A stretch of DNA of 64,000 nt from Paralithodes platypus. Lineage: Eukaryota > Arthropoda > Malacostraca > Decapoda > Lithodidae. The position numbers and the translations under genes are program-made. Positions 45,593 to 56,960 of this stretch are shown in pieces (position 1 is the first letter of the stretch; each line of letters opens with the position of its first letter). The stretch spans positions 29,033,943 to 29,097,942 of the forward strand of contig CM064519.1 of the NCBI GenBank assembly GCA_032716605.1. Reading direction: 5' to 3'. A model generated the notes under the pieces. That model searched no databases, was not told the DNA's origin, and saw nothing but the letters and a program-made list of their open reading frames with translations.

Positions 45593-45987
45593 TTATATTT
45601 CTTTTTTGCCTGCTAGTTCTCTTCTTCTGGGCTAGAAATCCCTCTCAGGGAGCGACGAGATGAAAGGCAGCAGCACAAGTGGCCCGGCTTGGGGATTTCC
45701 TGGGGTCTTGGGAGCCACAGCTAACCCCTTTGACCGTGTTTCCCGTTCAAGCTGGGGTGAAGCCATGGTCGAAGAAGACCAGGCTTATGGTCTTTGGCGA
45801 TGCCAAGCTTGTCTAATGCGCAGTTGCATCGGCGACGCACCTTTAAAACCACACTGAGGTAAACAAATATGACGACCGGTATGCCCTGTCGTCCTTGCAT
45901 GGCCATCATTAACAACAATAACAGCAACGAAAATAAGAAACTTTTCAAACAATGATGACTTCCGTCACAACACCTTAACTAGATGAC
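45593..45987. repeat. GC-richer insert ending in AACTAGATGAC
   Basis: Differs in composition from its flanks. It holds GGCTTGGGGATTTCCTGGGG, AACAACAATAACAGCAACG near the right end, and finishes at AACTAGATGAC (45977-45987), the word that also flanks the 39.3-39.8 kb retroposon. Possibly a relative of that retroposon; no left copy of the word is present. Confidence 0.35.
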
Positions 45988-47093
45988 GAAATATAAATAC
46001 AGTTAATGGCAAAAGAGGGAAGCCATCGAGTGCATGATCTACACAAACAAGAATAATCTTAATAATTAACACTGTACGCAAGAACATCTCTATAACTTAG
46101 ATTATTTTTATTTTCTGAATATATCCAACTCCTTTTAAAGGGATGCAATTATGATCACGGACACAGTAATTTATATATAAATATTAGTATGCTTTTAGGT
46201 ATTGGAGGTATCAGTAAAGACTGTAATTATAATAGCATAAGTAACTTAATAATATACTACGAAACCTATCCTGGTTACTGAATCGACAAGAGCAGCAGGA
46301 GTCGGACATTTTATTTTTATCAATACGATCAGAAAACTTAAATACTTCGTCAGCTCATTTCTTCCTACTGCCACCCAGAAACTTAAGCATTTCTTGTTTT
46401 GAAATCTCTCCTCCCAGGTGTGTGCTTCCTGGTATATAATCTATCTATTAGTGTATATATTTGTTGATGCACAATATTAGGCAGTCATGATTCTCATTCA
46501 CCCATATATTATTATTGTATTCACTATATGTTGCCTAGCTTTATAACCAACACTACAAGCAGCAGTTTATGGAGTTGAACACATGTTTGGTTTGTCTAAA
46601 TTTAGGGATAGGGATTTAGCGTGTCGATGGGAAATTATAGTAAGGAGCAGGGTATAGTGAATGTTTAGGCCCTTTGATGAATGGTACGATTGAATGATAC
46701 TGGACAAAAATATATATACAGTGCAATTGACGCTTTCAATCAGCAAGGCGATTTCTGTGCTATAGTGTTGCTGCCAGATGATTTTAATTAAAGTCTATTT
46801 CCGAGTGACGTTAAATACTGTATACTCCTTCAATAGCCGATTTTCCGGTACCGTACTCGATGGAGAAATATATTGCTGCTACATCTTCGCATCGTGTAAA
46901 TACCATATTTTCATTAGAACACATTTATCTACAAAATCTTCGTAAAAGCGGAGTATTCAAGATGAAGACAACTTACACTCAGCTACACAAAATACACAAA
47001 CAAACTGACTAGAGTATGCAAACAACCTTTAGGGATGAAAGGGTTAAAGAACATATTAAGTAATCATATATTTTGGACAATAAATTCTGAAGT
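45988..47093. other. AT-rich non-coding DNA
   Basis: No gene seen. A single GAAAGGGTTAA near 47037 resembles a family 2 end. Confidence 0.5.
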
Positions 47094-47474
47094 TTAAGGG
47101 GGGTGACCTGCTTTTTGTTATTTCTCTCCTTTTCTCTCTTTCTCTGGCTTGTATCCATTAGGCCCCATTTAGCCAACTATTTTAAGACTTTTATCCCCAT
47201 CTAGGTGTCGATTTATTCCTGGCGAGCGATAGCGAGCCAGCATTATATGAAGAAATCCGACTTCGCCGGAGACATTTTTCTATCGAAAAATTTACAAATT
47301 TAGCCAGCTGTCAAAAAAATATATAAAATATGCTGGCTCGCTACCGCTCACCAGTAAACAATTGACACCTGGATGGGGATAAACGTCTTACAACAGTAGG
47401 CTGAATGGGGCCAAATGGGTACAAGGCAGAGAAAGATAGAAAAGGACAGAACAAAAACAGGTCACCCCCCTTAA
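47094..47474. mobile_element. family 1 relative in snap-back (palindromic) form, 381 bp
   Basis: TTAAGGGGGGTGACCTGC at the left and GCAGGTCACCCCCCTTAA-type ends at the right (CAGGTCACCCCCC, 47458-47470) are exact inverses, and TTAA closes both sides. The inverse match extends deep inside: GGCCCCATTTAGCC, GTGTCGATTTATTCCTGGCG and AGCGATAGCGAGCCAGC in the left arm reappear inverted on the right. Hairpin 1 ATTTTTCTATCGAAAAAT is near 47273-47290. So this is two right halves of a family 1 subfamily joined head to head. Confidence 0.8.
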
Positions 47475-47632
47475 GTAAATCATCTATAGGTAGGTATAAT
47501 AAAACAAAACTGGTGTAATCTGATTGAAAAGGACGAGATGTTCCCCTAGCGCTTGTAAGATTCCGAAACATGCAAGCAAATATGCGAAGCTTTCAAGGTA
47601 TGGTAAACCGTTTGTTCAGTTTCGTTTTTGTG

Positions 47633-47847
47633 TTAACCCCTTGAGGATTATGACGCGTTTTGACAGTATATTCTGGCTATTAGTAGACGATTTCATTTAG
47701 ATTAGGAAGGGTATACGTAAGTCAGAGGGTTAATTGAGATAGTATTTACCCCTTTAATCGCTACAGATCCTTTCTAAGATGTATGAAATCGTCTAATATT
47801 AACCAGAATTAAACTATCAATACGCGTCATGATCCTCAAAGGGTTAA
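47633..47847. mobile_element. piggyBac-like MITE, family 2, copy 5 (215 bp)
   Basis: TTAACCCCTTGAGGATTATG then ACGCG at the left; CGCGTCATGATCCTCAAAGG then GTTAA at the right. Nearly perfect inverted arms of about 25 bases. The body has GACGATTTCATTTAGATTAG and GAAATCGTCTAATATTAACC, themselves inverted relative to each other. Same length as copy 1. Confidence 0.9.
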
Positions 47848-49527
47848 ATGCAGTGTCTAAAGAAGAGGCTGAACCTTCAAGCACGTTGTATATTGCTTAC
47901 TGAAAGAATTAGCCTCACTCCTCAATCCTTCTAGTCATAACTCGAAACGAAAAATGAAAGGGAGAAGCCATGCAACATTGCAAGATGACAAGCTTGTTTA
48001 CTAACGAGTCCCTAGTTTTCTATTTTGAGATATAATAGCGGGAATGTCTTTAGGGCTACTCTTATCGTTACTTAACCTGATATTTTTTTTTCTTCTCTAA
48101 AATGATTAAATTAACACATGGGGAGTATTTATAGAGTACGAACCTCCGCCATGCAAGCACACCAGACCAAGCGTCATCTAAATGCGCTCAAAACTGCCTT
48201 CTCTAGCACTAATTATTTGTTCACTCTCTCTTCTGTGTATTTTTTCTATCTATCTATTTCCCCTAAACCTGGCAAACCATGACCATAGATAATAACATTA
48301 TATATTGAAAGAAAGCGGGGAACAGGGTATATTTCGGGGTTTGCAGTAGGCCAGAAATTAAAGTTACTGTTTTTGTACCAAATTAAGGTTTTTACAAAGG
48401 TGTTGCACATCTAATTATGCACATAGTTTTTTGTTTTTGTATTATATATGATGCTTGCAAACAGACAAACAGATAGACAAACATACAGCGGCGATCACAT
48501 AATCCATCTCCACCAAAATGTGTTTGGTGGAGATAAAAAAGACGAAATAGGAAGCGGTATGTCACCATAACAAGGTTGGCTTCACAATAGCTTACATACT
48601 CTTTTTCAATACTCATGAATTGATAAAATAAAACTCATGTTTCCCTGAATGACAATACTTAAAACATGAATATTTACTAACACCATTTTTTTTTTTTGCA
48701 TATCAATAAATATACACAAACTTTCTTTTCTATTGCGACTTTTAACTATATTAACAAGTTATATTAATATAGGGTTTGGAGAAATGATGAATATTGCATA
48801 TATATATATGGTAACTTACTTTTAGAGTATGGATGAATTAACCAAGTGTGGGAGTGTAATTAGTGCAGAATGGGTGGTGAATTAATAAAGGGGGAGTGCA
48901 TTGGGAACAAGTGGGAGCCATTTCGTCAAGTCACTTCACTCCCAGTCACTTCGCCCACAACTACTTCATCACAGTCACATTTAGAACAATAATTTTGTCT
49001 ATAGCCATGTTATCCGATTATTCTGCCACATAGTTCACAAAAAGTTAGTTATTTTCCATACAGCTACTTTACTCAATCAGATTGACAAAGCACATTAGCC
49101 TTAGTCACCAGTTACTTGGCCCGCAGACAATTCGTTCAAATTTAGAGTCTATTGGCCCATACCTAATATAACATATCTATCTTACACCATTCTATTTCGC
49201 TTCCTCTGCATTACACTTCTCTGTAGATAACGTGTAATTGCTGCGTTTTCTGTATGTATTTTCCTTTTCTATTTCGAACTAGCTACATTTTACCATTCTT
49301 TCACTTTTTCCTACAATAGCATTCCCTTGCCTTTATACCGGCTACTGGATATTTGTGAGTAAACTATCTTAGACAATATTGTATCTGGATACTGATTTGA
49401 AAATGTAGAGGGTGGGCATGACAAATAATACAGGAACGCGAATGGTTATGCATACACGTTAAATGAAGGAGCGTTACATAAGACAAATAGTAATTTGCAG
49501 AGAATAGAAATAATTACAATGTATAAG
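47848..49527. other. AT-rich non-coding DNA
   Basis: No gene seen. T-run near 48688. Confidence 0.5.
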
Positions 49528-50095
49528 AACTGGGGACTAAAAGAGAACTGGGGACTAAGAGAGAACTGGGGACTAAGAGAGAACTGGGGACTAAGAGAGA
49601 ACTGGGGACTAAGAGAGAACTGAGGATTAAAAGAGAACTGAGGACTAAAAGAGAACTGGGGATTAAAAGAGAACTGAGGACTAAAAGAGAACTGGGGACT
49701 AAAAGATAACTGGGGACTAAAAGAGTATCTATCTATCTATCTATTGCCTGACGCCGTGATCCCCGAAGGGGTGGCCACGAACGAACCGCTCCCATGCACC
49801 TCTGTCCCCAGTCAGTCGACGCCCCTCCCCCCAACCAGCACCGCCTTCGTTCATGTACTTCCTCACTCCATCCTTCCACCTCTCATTCGGTCTACCTCTC
49901 CCTCTGTCCTTCCACTAGTCTAAAAGAGTTCTGGGGACTAAAATAAAATTGGGAACTAAAAGAGAACTGAGGACAAAGAAAACTGAGGATTAAAGGAGAA
50001 CTGAGGACTAAAAGATAACTGGAATCTAAATTAAAAACGTTGGAGACTACACTAAAAGAATTTTGGACCAAACGCAAAGATCTGGGGACAAAATA
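49528..50095. repeat. 18-19-bp minisatellite, interrupted by a LINE fragment
   Basis: Units of AACTGGGGACTAAAAGAG, regular from 49528 to 49725 and decayed from 49919 to about 50095. The break at 49726-49917 is a retroposon insertion. Confidence 0.9.
49726..49917 (-). mobile_element. 5'-truncated RTE-like LINE fragment with (GATA)n tail
   Basis: On the minus strand it matches the end of the 58.25-58.66 kb copy: GGAAGGACAGAGGGAGAGGT, GGCGGTGCTGGTTGGGG, GTGGCCACCCCTTCGGGGAT and CACGGCGTCAGG, then (ATAG)n (49726-49744). CTAAAAGAG on both sides is consistent with a target duplication, though the array itself repeats that word. Confidence 0.85.
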
Positions 50096-50152
50096 CAAAT
50101 AATATAAGACGTAAACAAGAAGACAATTTATGAAGAAAAAAAAACTGGGGCC

Positions 50153-50450
50153 TTAAGGGGAGGTTTTTGTTTGTTTGTATATTTATTTATGTATTTATCG
50201 TTTGCTTAGCTTCCTCCTTAAAGCTTCATCAGGCTTCTTAAAATAATACAACCAAGCCCCCCCCCCCCCTTTAAGACACAATATTAGATTTTCCGGTAGA
50301 AAATTCCTTCATCATAATTCGCAGGCTAGCTACCATTCACCAGGTACTAATAGACACCTAAATTGCACGAAAGGTCTTAAAATCGTCAAACTAATGAGGC
50401 GATTGTCTAAAATCTCAAAACGGATGAAGCTAAACATGAAGGAAAGGGGG
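50153..50450 (+). mobile_element. TTAA MITE family 1, copy 5
   Basis: Left end CTTAAGGGGAGGTTTTTG at 50151. Contains a C-rich run, TTTTCCGGTAGAAAA (remnant of hairpin 1), GGCTAGCTACCATTCACCAG, GACACCTAAATTGCACGAAA and GAAGCTAAACATGAAGGA. The right TTAA is lost beside a C13 run (50454-50466). Confidence 0.7.
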
Positions 50451-50794
50451 TCCCCCCCCCCCCCCTTCCTTCCCCCGAAGCAAAAACATGATCATTAAAC
50501 AAAATCTCAGAATATCCCCCAATACGTCGGACTGTATAGTGTAGAAATACGCGTGAGCATCGGGTATAATTATAATGAAAAGAGCAGAGAACCTACGGTG
50601 GAACAGACCACCGAGGATCTAGGTGAATCCAGAGGGGGGCCGAGGTAGATAGTTCAGGTACCTGACTTTTCGCTCGTAAACTAAAGGCTTTCTCACTAAT
50701 CTTCTTCACTCACACTATAATCTAAGCATTGACACTATCTGGTGGAACGTCTCGGGAGTTATTATGGAATTGTGTTACATTATTATTATTATTG

Positions 50795-51085
50795 AGGGTT
50801 TTGATTGCCGTTACCATTTTCGACAAATTTATTTTTAGTTTCTCCCTAGACTAAGAAAATCGCCTCCCCAGACCCCCTTTAAGCTAAAAAAACACATCAC
50901 TCAGACCCCTTCAAGATAGATAGATACATATTTTCGGTAGAAAAAAAAATCTGATAAATTGTAGGCTCGCTATCCCTCGCCTAGAACAAAACCCGACACC
51001 TGAATGGGGTGAAGTGTCTAATCATTGCCAAACTAATGACATGAAACTTTTTAAAATCTCCAAAGCAATGGAGTGAAATATGGTG
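50795..51085 (+). mobile_element. TTAA MITE family 1, copy 6 (decayed)
   Basis: Has TTTTCGGTAGAAAAA, GGCTCGCTATCCCTCGCC, CCGACACCTGAATGGGGTGA and a CCAAACTAATGACATGAAAC stretch. Termini not recognisable. Confidence 0.6.
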
Positions 51086-51256
51086 GTTCGAAATAGATCC
51101 GCCCTGCATCAGAGAGAGTTAAGATGAGTCTAGAAGTGTTGTTCTTTAACCTCAGGAAGGGCAGGAGACAATGGGCTATAGTTGTCTATTTACCGACTCT
51201 TCCCAAACAATAGATTCCCAGTATACTGTATCAGCTCGACTGGCCATTTACATTAC

Positions 51257-51315
51257 ACATTATACGAGGTTAGGGTTTGGGATTTCTAGACCTTTCATAA
51301 TGAACTGATTTGCCT
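51257..51315. mobile_element. fragment of foldback family 3
   Basis: GAGGTTAGGGTTTGGGATTT then CTAGACC and TAATGAAC match the right arm of the 25.1 kb copy. Only one arm is present. Confidence 0.4.
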
Positions 51316-51997
51316 ATTATACTTAAATTAACTCGCATATTGAAGTCGGTTAAGATAAGCTAGGGTATTATTTGGTTAAGTAGAGGCTGGAGTAGAAAAT
51401 GTTAAGCTAGACTGGCTAGTTAAAATAAGTTAGGCAGCATAGGTTAAGTTTGACCATGCTAGAGGAGGTTACGCGAATGTAAGCGGAGTGACACTGAACG
51501 AAATGACTGTAAACCGACATCCAGTTCGGTGTTGCTCCCCGTACCTCTGAATATTCATAAGGAGAGACACACCATCAGCCCTCACCTCCACCACCACCAC
51601 CGCACACTCATCTATAGGAACATGTTTCGCCAATTCACAGGATTTACAGGCGCCATTTTGCAAACTTCGTGATGGGTTAAGGTCTGCTTGCCATCATTGC
51701 ATTTAAGCTATCACAATATACGATGATGAGTTTCTTTATTCAGTTTAAATTCTTATATTTTACAGCTTAGGAAGAACCTTTCCAAATTTCTGCTCGGTAA
51801 TCCAATAAATATGGGTAAAAATATGTTAATAGCTCTAGGATATCCTCCCCTTACAAAGGAATACTATTATATTTTTAAGAAATCTTGAATAGGGACTTTC
51901 TTATAGGCCTTAACTATATGGCTGGGATATTTCAGCTCAGTTTCCGATTGATACGGCGACAATTGAACTATAAAATAAACAGCTCATTATGTTTTCC

Positions 51998-52480
51998 TCA
52001 GTGTTGATTATATTTTATTGTTTTCAATGTGAGCGAGGGAGACAAAAGGCAGAACTGCCTGTGACGAGTGCCTCCCCGAGAATTGAAAGAGTGACAGGGC
52101 CAAAATCGAGGGACGTTCGAGCCAAAATGCCTGGATACATGGATTTTGAAGTAATTTAAGTCATAGGAAGTGGGCAAGACTGATTCTGGGAGATATTTCC
52201 ATAACTCAGCTGTTGAATAGAAGACAGATTTAGAATAAAGTTTCACTCTTAGGTTGGAAAGTTGCACAGGGTAGGGGTGAGATTGTGTTGCAAGACGGGT
52301 GCTACGAGCTTTACGAAAGGGGGGGGGGGGGTTATACACAGAGAGCTTTGAGGAACACTGATTATTGTAATAGCGGTAGAATAGTGAGAGATGCAACATT
52401 GCGGCGAAGAGAAGAATATTGCAGATAATTGGTAAGTGGACGTGAGTTAATGAGACGGAAGGCTGTGCTGCACAGCACAA
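51998..52480 (-). pseudogene. LINE C-terminal fragment (CR1/Jockey-like)
   Basis: The frame stays open for 160 codons. It contains LHLSLFYRYYNNQCSSKLSV, then PPPPFRKARSTRLATQSHPY and VQLSNLRVKLYSKSVFYSTA ELWKYLPES, then FKIHVSRHF. This is the region after RT in CR1/Jockey/RTE-group LINEs: a helix, a proline patch, an Arg-rich stretch, then the WNxLP motif (WKYLP here). The palm is absent upstream, so the insertion is 5'-truncated. The long open frame suggests it is one of the younger LINE pieces here. Clade is uncertain. Confidence 0.65.
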
Positions 52481-54111
52481 TATCAGAGGTGTTTCATGCC
52501 GAACAGTCAGTTTGTGGAATTCCCTTGAGCTTTAGGTGCGCAGTGCGACTAATATCAACTTAGTCAAATCAAGTAATACGCTATTGAGTATTACTATGGA
52601 AACAATATTTACTCTCCTCCATGTGCCCCGTCAATTAATTTCCATATGATTACTTTTGTTTAGTATTATATGAGTTTTGTCTAAATTTTTCCCTTGTCCT
52701 TATGTGCTCTAATAGGTGTTATAGGGTTGCCTAAGTAGCAATTTATAGTGCTTGGACTTTTCCATCTCTATCTATGACAATCAGATTAACAATTATCATA
52801 ATGAACACTAATAATTATAATAGTTTTGGCTTTCGATTGACTTGGGAGCCTCTGTGGATTATATCTATCTGCATACTAAATATAATCCTTATATTTAAAT
52901 TAATACGACGATGAATATTGATTGTCTTATGCAAAGCCGACTTCACAAGAGCCTCAAAAAGAAAAACAAAGTGGACCAATCATTAGTCAGTCATCGACAA
53001 CGGCAAAATAACTATATGTATAACGTTTGTTGCATTTGAACAGTATACATGCAGTGTATCGCTTGTTTGAAACTTATGTGATTCCCATAACCAGGTATAC
53101 AACATGGTGGCTACTGTATAGAATGTCCTAAACTCTCCCTACAGCCGGGTATTGAGCCAGCTAGCACCGTTGGGAGACAGACGGGGGCTAGCTTACCTGT
53201 TTCTGTTCGCATTGAGAGACATATTTTGAGCCGCTTGTTCTCGGACTTGTGATGTAGAAACATGTGTGTCCAGTTCCTTGCAATTCCGCCATTTTTCTAG
53301 GGTGGTATGCTTTGATTTTATTGATCTTATTTTATTTAAAAATACAGAACCATCAAACATAGCTTCTATATCAATAACAAGCAAAAACTGCCTAAATGAC
53401 ACCAAAATCAACTTGGTAATCTTTCAATTCAATTAAAATTGTTTATTTTGCCTATAAACAAATTACAGAGTATAATATAAATATATGTCCATATCGAAAG
53501 GCTGAGCTCATGAAATAAAATATTTTTTATGAGCTCAGTAAATAGTTATACATTATACTACGGGAAAACACTACATACACAATAGCGCCGTACAGTCTGA
53601 TATCCAGTGATTTGTCTTTACAAGACAAAAGTGCAGGGAACTGTACAACGTACGGTCGCGCTAATAAGTAATTTCCCAGCTGTCATTACGTTTGGCTTGC
53701 TCTGTGCTGTATTAATGTCTGTCAGATGTTGAATAGGGGGGGTAAATGTAGGAACAGGTTTGTATATTTCACTCGATATGAAGAAATGAAGCTTAGATAT
53801 TACTGATACCAATTATTGATCAAAACATACTTGGTGCCGAGACATCACTTATTAGCGCGATTGTACAATTACACTAAGTTTGTCTTATTTATTACAGAGT
53901 CTATTGACCCTTACCGGTATATATACGATAGCACTTTTACTGTTATTTTCATTCTGGCTGACATTATGCAATTTTATGCAGCTTAAGAATTAATTCTAGG
54001 CATCGAACAGGCCACACGACATCTTACTTAGCCCTTTAACCGTACTTGCTCCGAATTCTTGTGGGTTATTATGCAATTTTACTTAATTATTTTTAAAGAA
54101 TTGCTTGCTGT
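52481..54111. other. AT-rich DNA surrounding a candidate exon
   Basis: Apart from 53197-53391 nothing is recognised. An inverted pair CTGAGCTCATGAAATAAAAT / ATTTTTTATGAGCTCAG lies at 53502-53540. Confidence 0.4.
53197..53391 (-). CDS. candidate internal exon of an unidentified host gene
   Basis: On the minus strand a T-rich tract ending TGTCATTTAG (AG at 53393-53392) precedes 195 bases open in one frame, followed by CAG|GTAAGC (GT at 53196-53195), a near-consensus donor. The length is a multiple of three and both junctions are in phase 2. The protein contains FLLVIDIEAMFDGSVFLNKI and LEKWRNCKELDTHVSTSQVR; it is of mixed composition and not transposon-like to my eye. No domain is recognised and no partner exon is identified. 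A second frame starting at ATGGCGG (53292-53290) is also open to the donor for 32 codons, so a first exon is an alternative. Confidence 0.3.
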
Positions 54112-54362
54112 TGCCATTTTTAGTAATGTATTCCAGTGTGTCCTCTATTCTAACAAAAACACCTACCTAGACATTTAAGAAAAGTAAATGTATACATTTT
54201 TCGATAGAAAAATGCCCCGACAAAAGGCAAATTTTTCTATTGCTCGCCCCTCCAAAAAAAAAAAAAAAAAAAAAAATAGACACCAGAATGGGGTGAAGCG
54301 TCATATTATCGCCAAATTAATGGGGTGAAAAGTCTCAAAATCTCTAAATAAATAAAATGAAC
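54112..54362 (+). mobile_element. TTAA MITE family 1, copy 7
   Basis: A perfect hairpin 1, CATTTTTC-GATA-GAAAAATG, lies at 54195-54214, then a C-rich segment, a short form of the TCGCTATTGCTCGCC block, A23 (54254-54276), GACACCAGAATGGGGTGAAG and CAAATTAATGGGGTGAAAAG. Hairpin 2 is lost. Confidence 0.65.
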
Positions 54363-54436
54363 CATTGGAGATCCCAAAAGAGCTTCCTGAGACCAAATAG
54401 AGTTAACTCGTACAGGTCCTTTGTAAGCTGACCTTA

Positions 54437-54735
54437 ACTGTATATACAGTATATAGCACTATACTGTATATACAGTATAGTGCTATATACTGTATATATA
54501 CAGTATAGTGCTATATACTGTATATATACAGTAGTGATATATACAGTATAGTGCTATATACTGTATATATACAGTATAGTGCTATATACTGTATATATAC
54601 AGTATAGTGCTATATACTGTATATATACAGTATAGTGCTATATACTGTATATATACAGTATAGTGCTATATACTGTATATATACAGTATAGTGCTATATA
54701 CTGTATATACAGTATAGTGCTATATACTGTATATT
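54437..54735. repeat. 28-bp self-palindromic tandem repeat, about 10 units
   Basis: The unit is GTGCTATATACTGTATATAT plus ACAGTATA. Inside each unit TATACTGTA-TATA-TACAGTATA is an inverted repeat, so the array can form a row of hairpins. One unit is shortened near 54530 and the last two differ in length. Confidence 0.95.
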
Positions 54736-54784
54736 ATATTCTACTGAGGAGAGGAGTAATTTTCAACAGGTTAACTATATTTGT

Positions 54785-55075
54785 CCGAGGGAAGGGGTTT
54801 TCGGACCTCCCTCTTTTCGCTCCATCAGTTTGAATATTTAAAGACGTTTCACCCCAATTATTTGGCAATAGTAAAAAGCTTCACCCCATTCATCTGTCAT
54901 TTACTTTCTGGACGAGCGATGGCAAGTTTGCAACTTAAAACATACCTGCCTTTGACCAAGACATTTTGCTATAACAAACATTATCAAAATTAGCTTGGAG
55001 TCTTGGTGGGCATTTTGTTATGTTTTTAGTTCGAAGGAAGTCTGGGAAGTCGTTTCTGTTAGCCTAGGGAACAAA
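54785..55075 (-). mobile_element. TTAA MITE family 1, copy 8 (decayed)
   Basis: On the minus strand it shows TTTGATAATGTTTGTTATAG (decayed hairpin 1), TCGCTCGTCCAG, GATGAATGGGGTGAAGC and CCAAATAATTGGGGTGAAAC. The left edge CGAGGGAAGGGG corresponds to the family's end. Confidence 0.6.
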
Positions 55076-55294
55076 CTATAATACATTGCTTCAAAATGGC
55101 AAAACAATAATTCCTCAATAATAACTAAACACAATATCAGTCCCTACTGTAGACGTCGGACCAGATAGTGTTCAAGATATTTCCACTTGTAAAAATTCAA
55201 CATTGTATTGACTGAGCCTAACCCCTCCAACACCATCAATTAACTTGTTGGAAATTTGAGTTTGTAATTCCTAAAATGCGTTATTTTGTTTTGT

Positions 55295-55505
55295 CTTTCT
55301 AGATCTCCCTCAAACTTAAAACAAAAACAAAATTGAAAAACGCCCAAGACCCCCCTTTGAGATATATTTTATATTTGTACATTTTTCGATTCCTCCTCGC
55401 CAGGAAATAATCGACAACTAAATGGCACGAAAGGTCTTGATATTGGCAATATGCGAAATGTCTTAAAATCGTAAAACTAATTCGGCAAATTCTGCTGTGA
55501 AAGGA
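55295..55505 (+). mobile_element. TTAA MITE family 1, copy 9 (internal deletion)
   Basis: GTACATTTTTCGAT is followed at once by TCCTCCTCGCCAGGAAATAA, so hairpins and the TCGCTATCGC block are deleted. TCGACAACTAAATGGCACGA and AATCGTAAAACTAATTCGG follow. Confidence 0.6.
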
Positions 55506-56267
55506 GTTTTCAATTTCAGTCGAAAGTAAAACTGTTAACTATAGCTCAGTAATCGGGTTGACACCAATTATTATAATTTTTTATTTTTATGTGAAGGAAG
55601 TCCGCTCTACAAAATAAAACAAAATCGTAGCAGCGTTTATAGGGAGAACATTCTTAATGGAATGCAGAAGAAAAAAGTATATTATTTTGTCAACCTGGTT
55701 ATTGAGCTAAAGACAACGCATGTTGACTTTTAAATTCAGTTGAGAAAACACTTATGACCGAAACGGCACCTTTGGCAATGTGCAGCAACCCCAGTGTACC
55801 AGGCTGGATAGCTCAACTAAGTTTCCCACCACTTGCACCAAAAGGCAACGATACGGTGATGAGCGCTTCAGCAAAGCGTAACCTCGACTAATTCCTCTTT
55901 TATTTTTTCTTCTAAGTTCACAACCTTTCCTTCTAATGAAATGCAAACTACAATATTAATCACATTTACGAATAAAGGTTTATGATAAAGTATGAAAGTG
56001 TAAGTCTCTCCTAAAATCTTATAACCTACAATCTGTGTGTCAAATAAGTCTGCACACTGTACTCAGCTGCTACTACGAATATCCTTTATAATTCAAGTTT
56101 CTGCTGACATTCAGGTTAAAAATACAAAGAGGGCATGGAGAAGACTTAATAAAACTGCAAGAGAGGAAGAGGGGAATGGCGGATGATGGAAGGGAGGTGG
56201 AGAGAAAGGCGAGAAAGAAAAATAAACACTGAAAGGGGAATGACAGAGACGGGGATATGTGGAAACA
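55506..56267. other. AT-rich non-coding DNA
   Basis: No gene or repeat landmark recognised. Confidence 0.45.

Positions 56268-56960
<693 letters not shown>

Noticed and set aside
51469..51663. Minus-strand frame near AAAATGGCGCC as a first exon
   Set aside because: YY1-like start word is present, but the frame from that ATG stops after 13 codons and the longer frame has a poly-Val tract from a CCA repeat; support is too thin.
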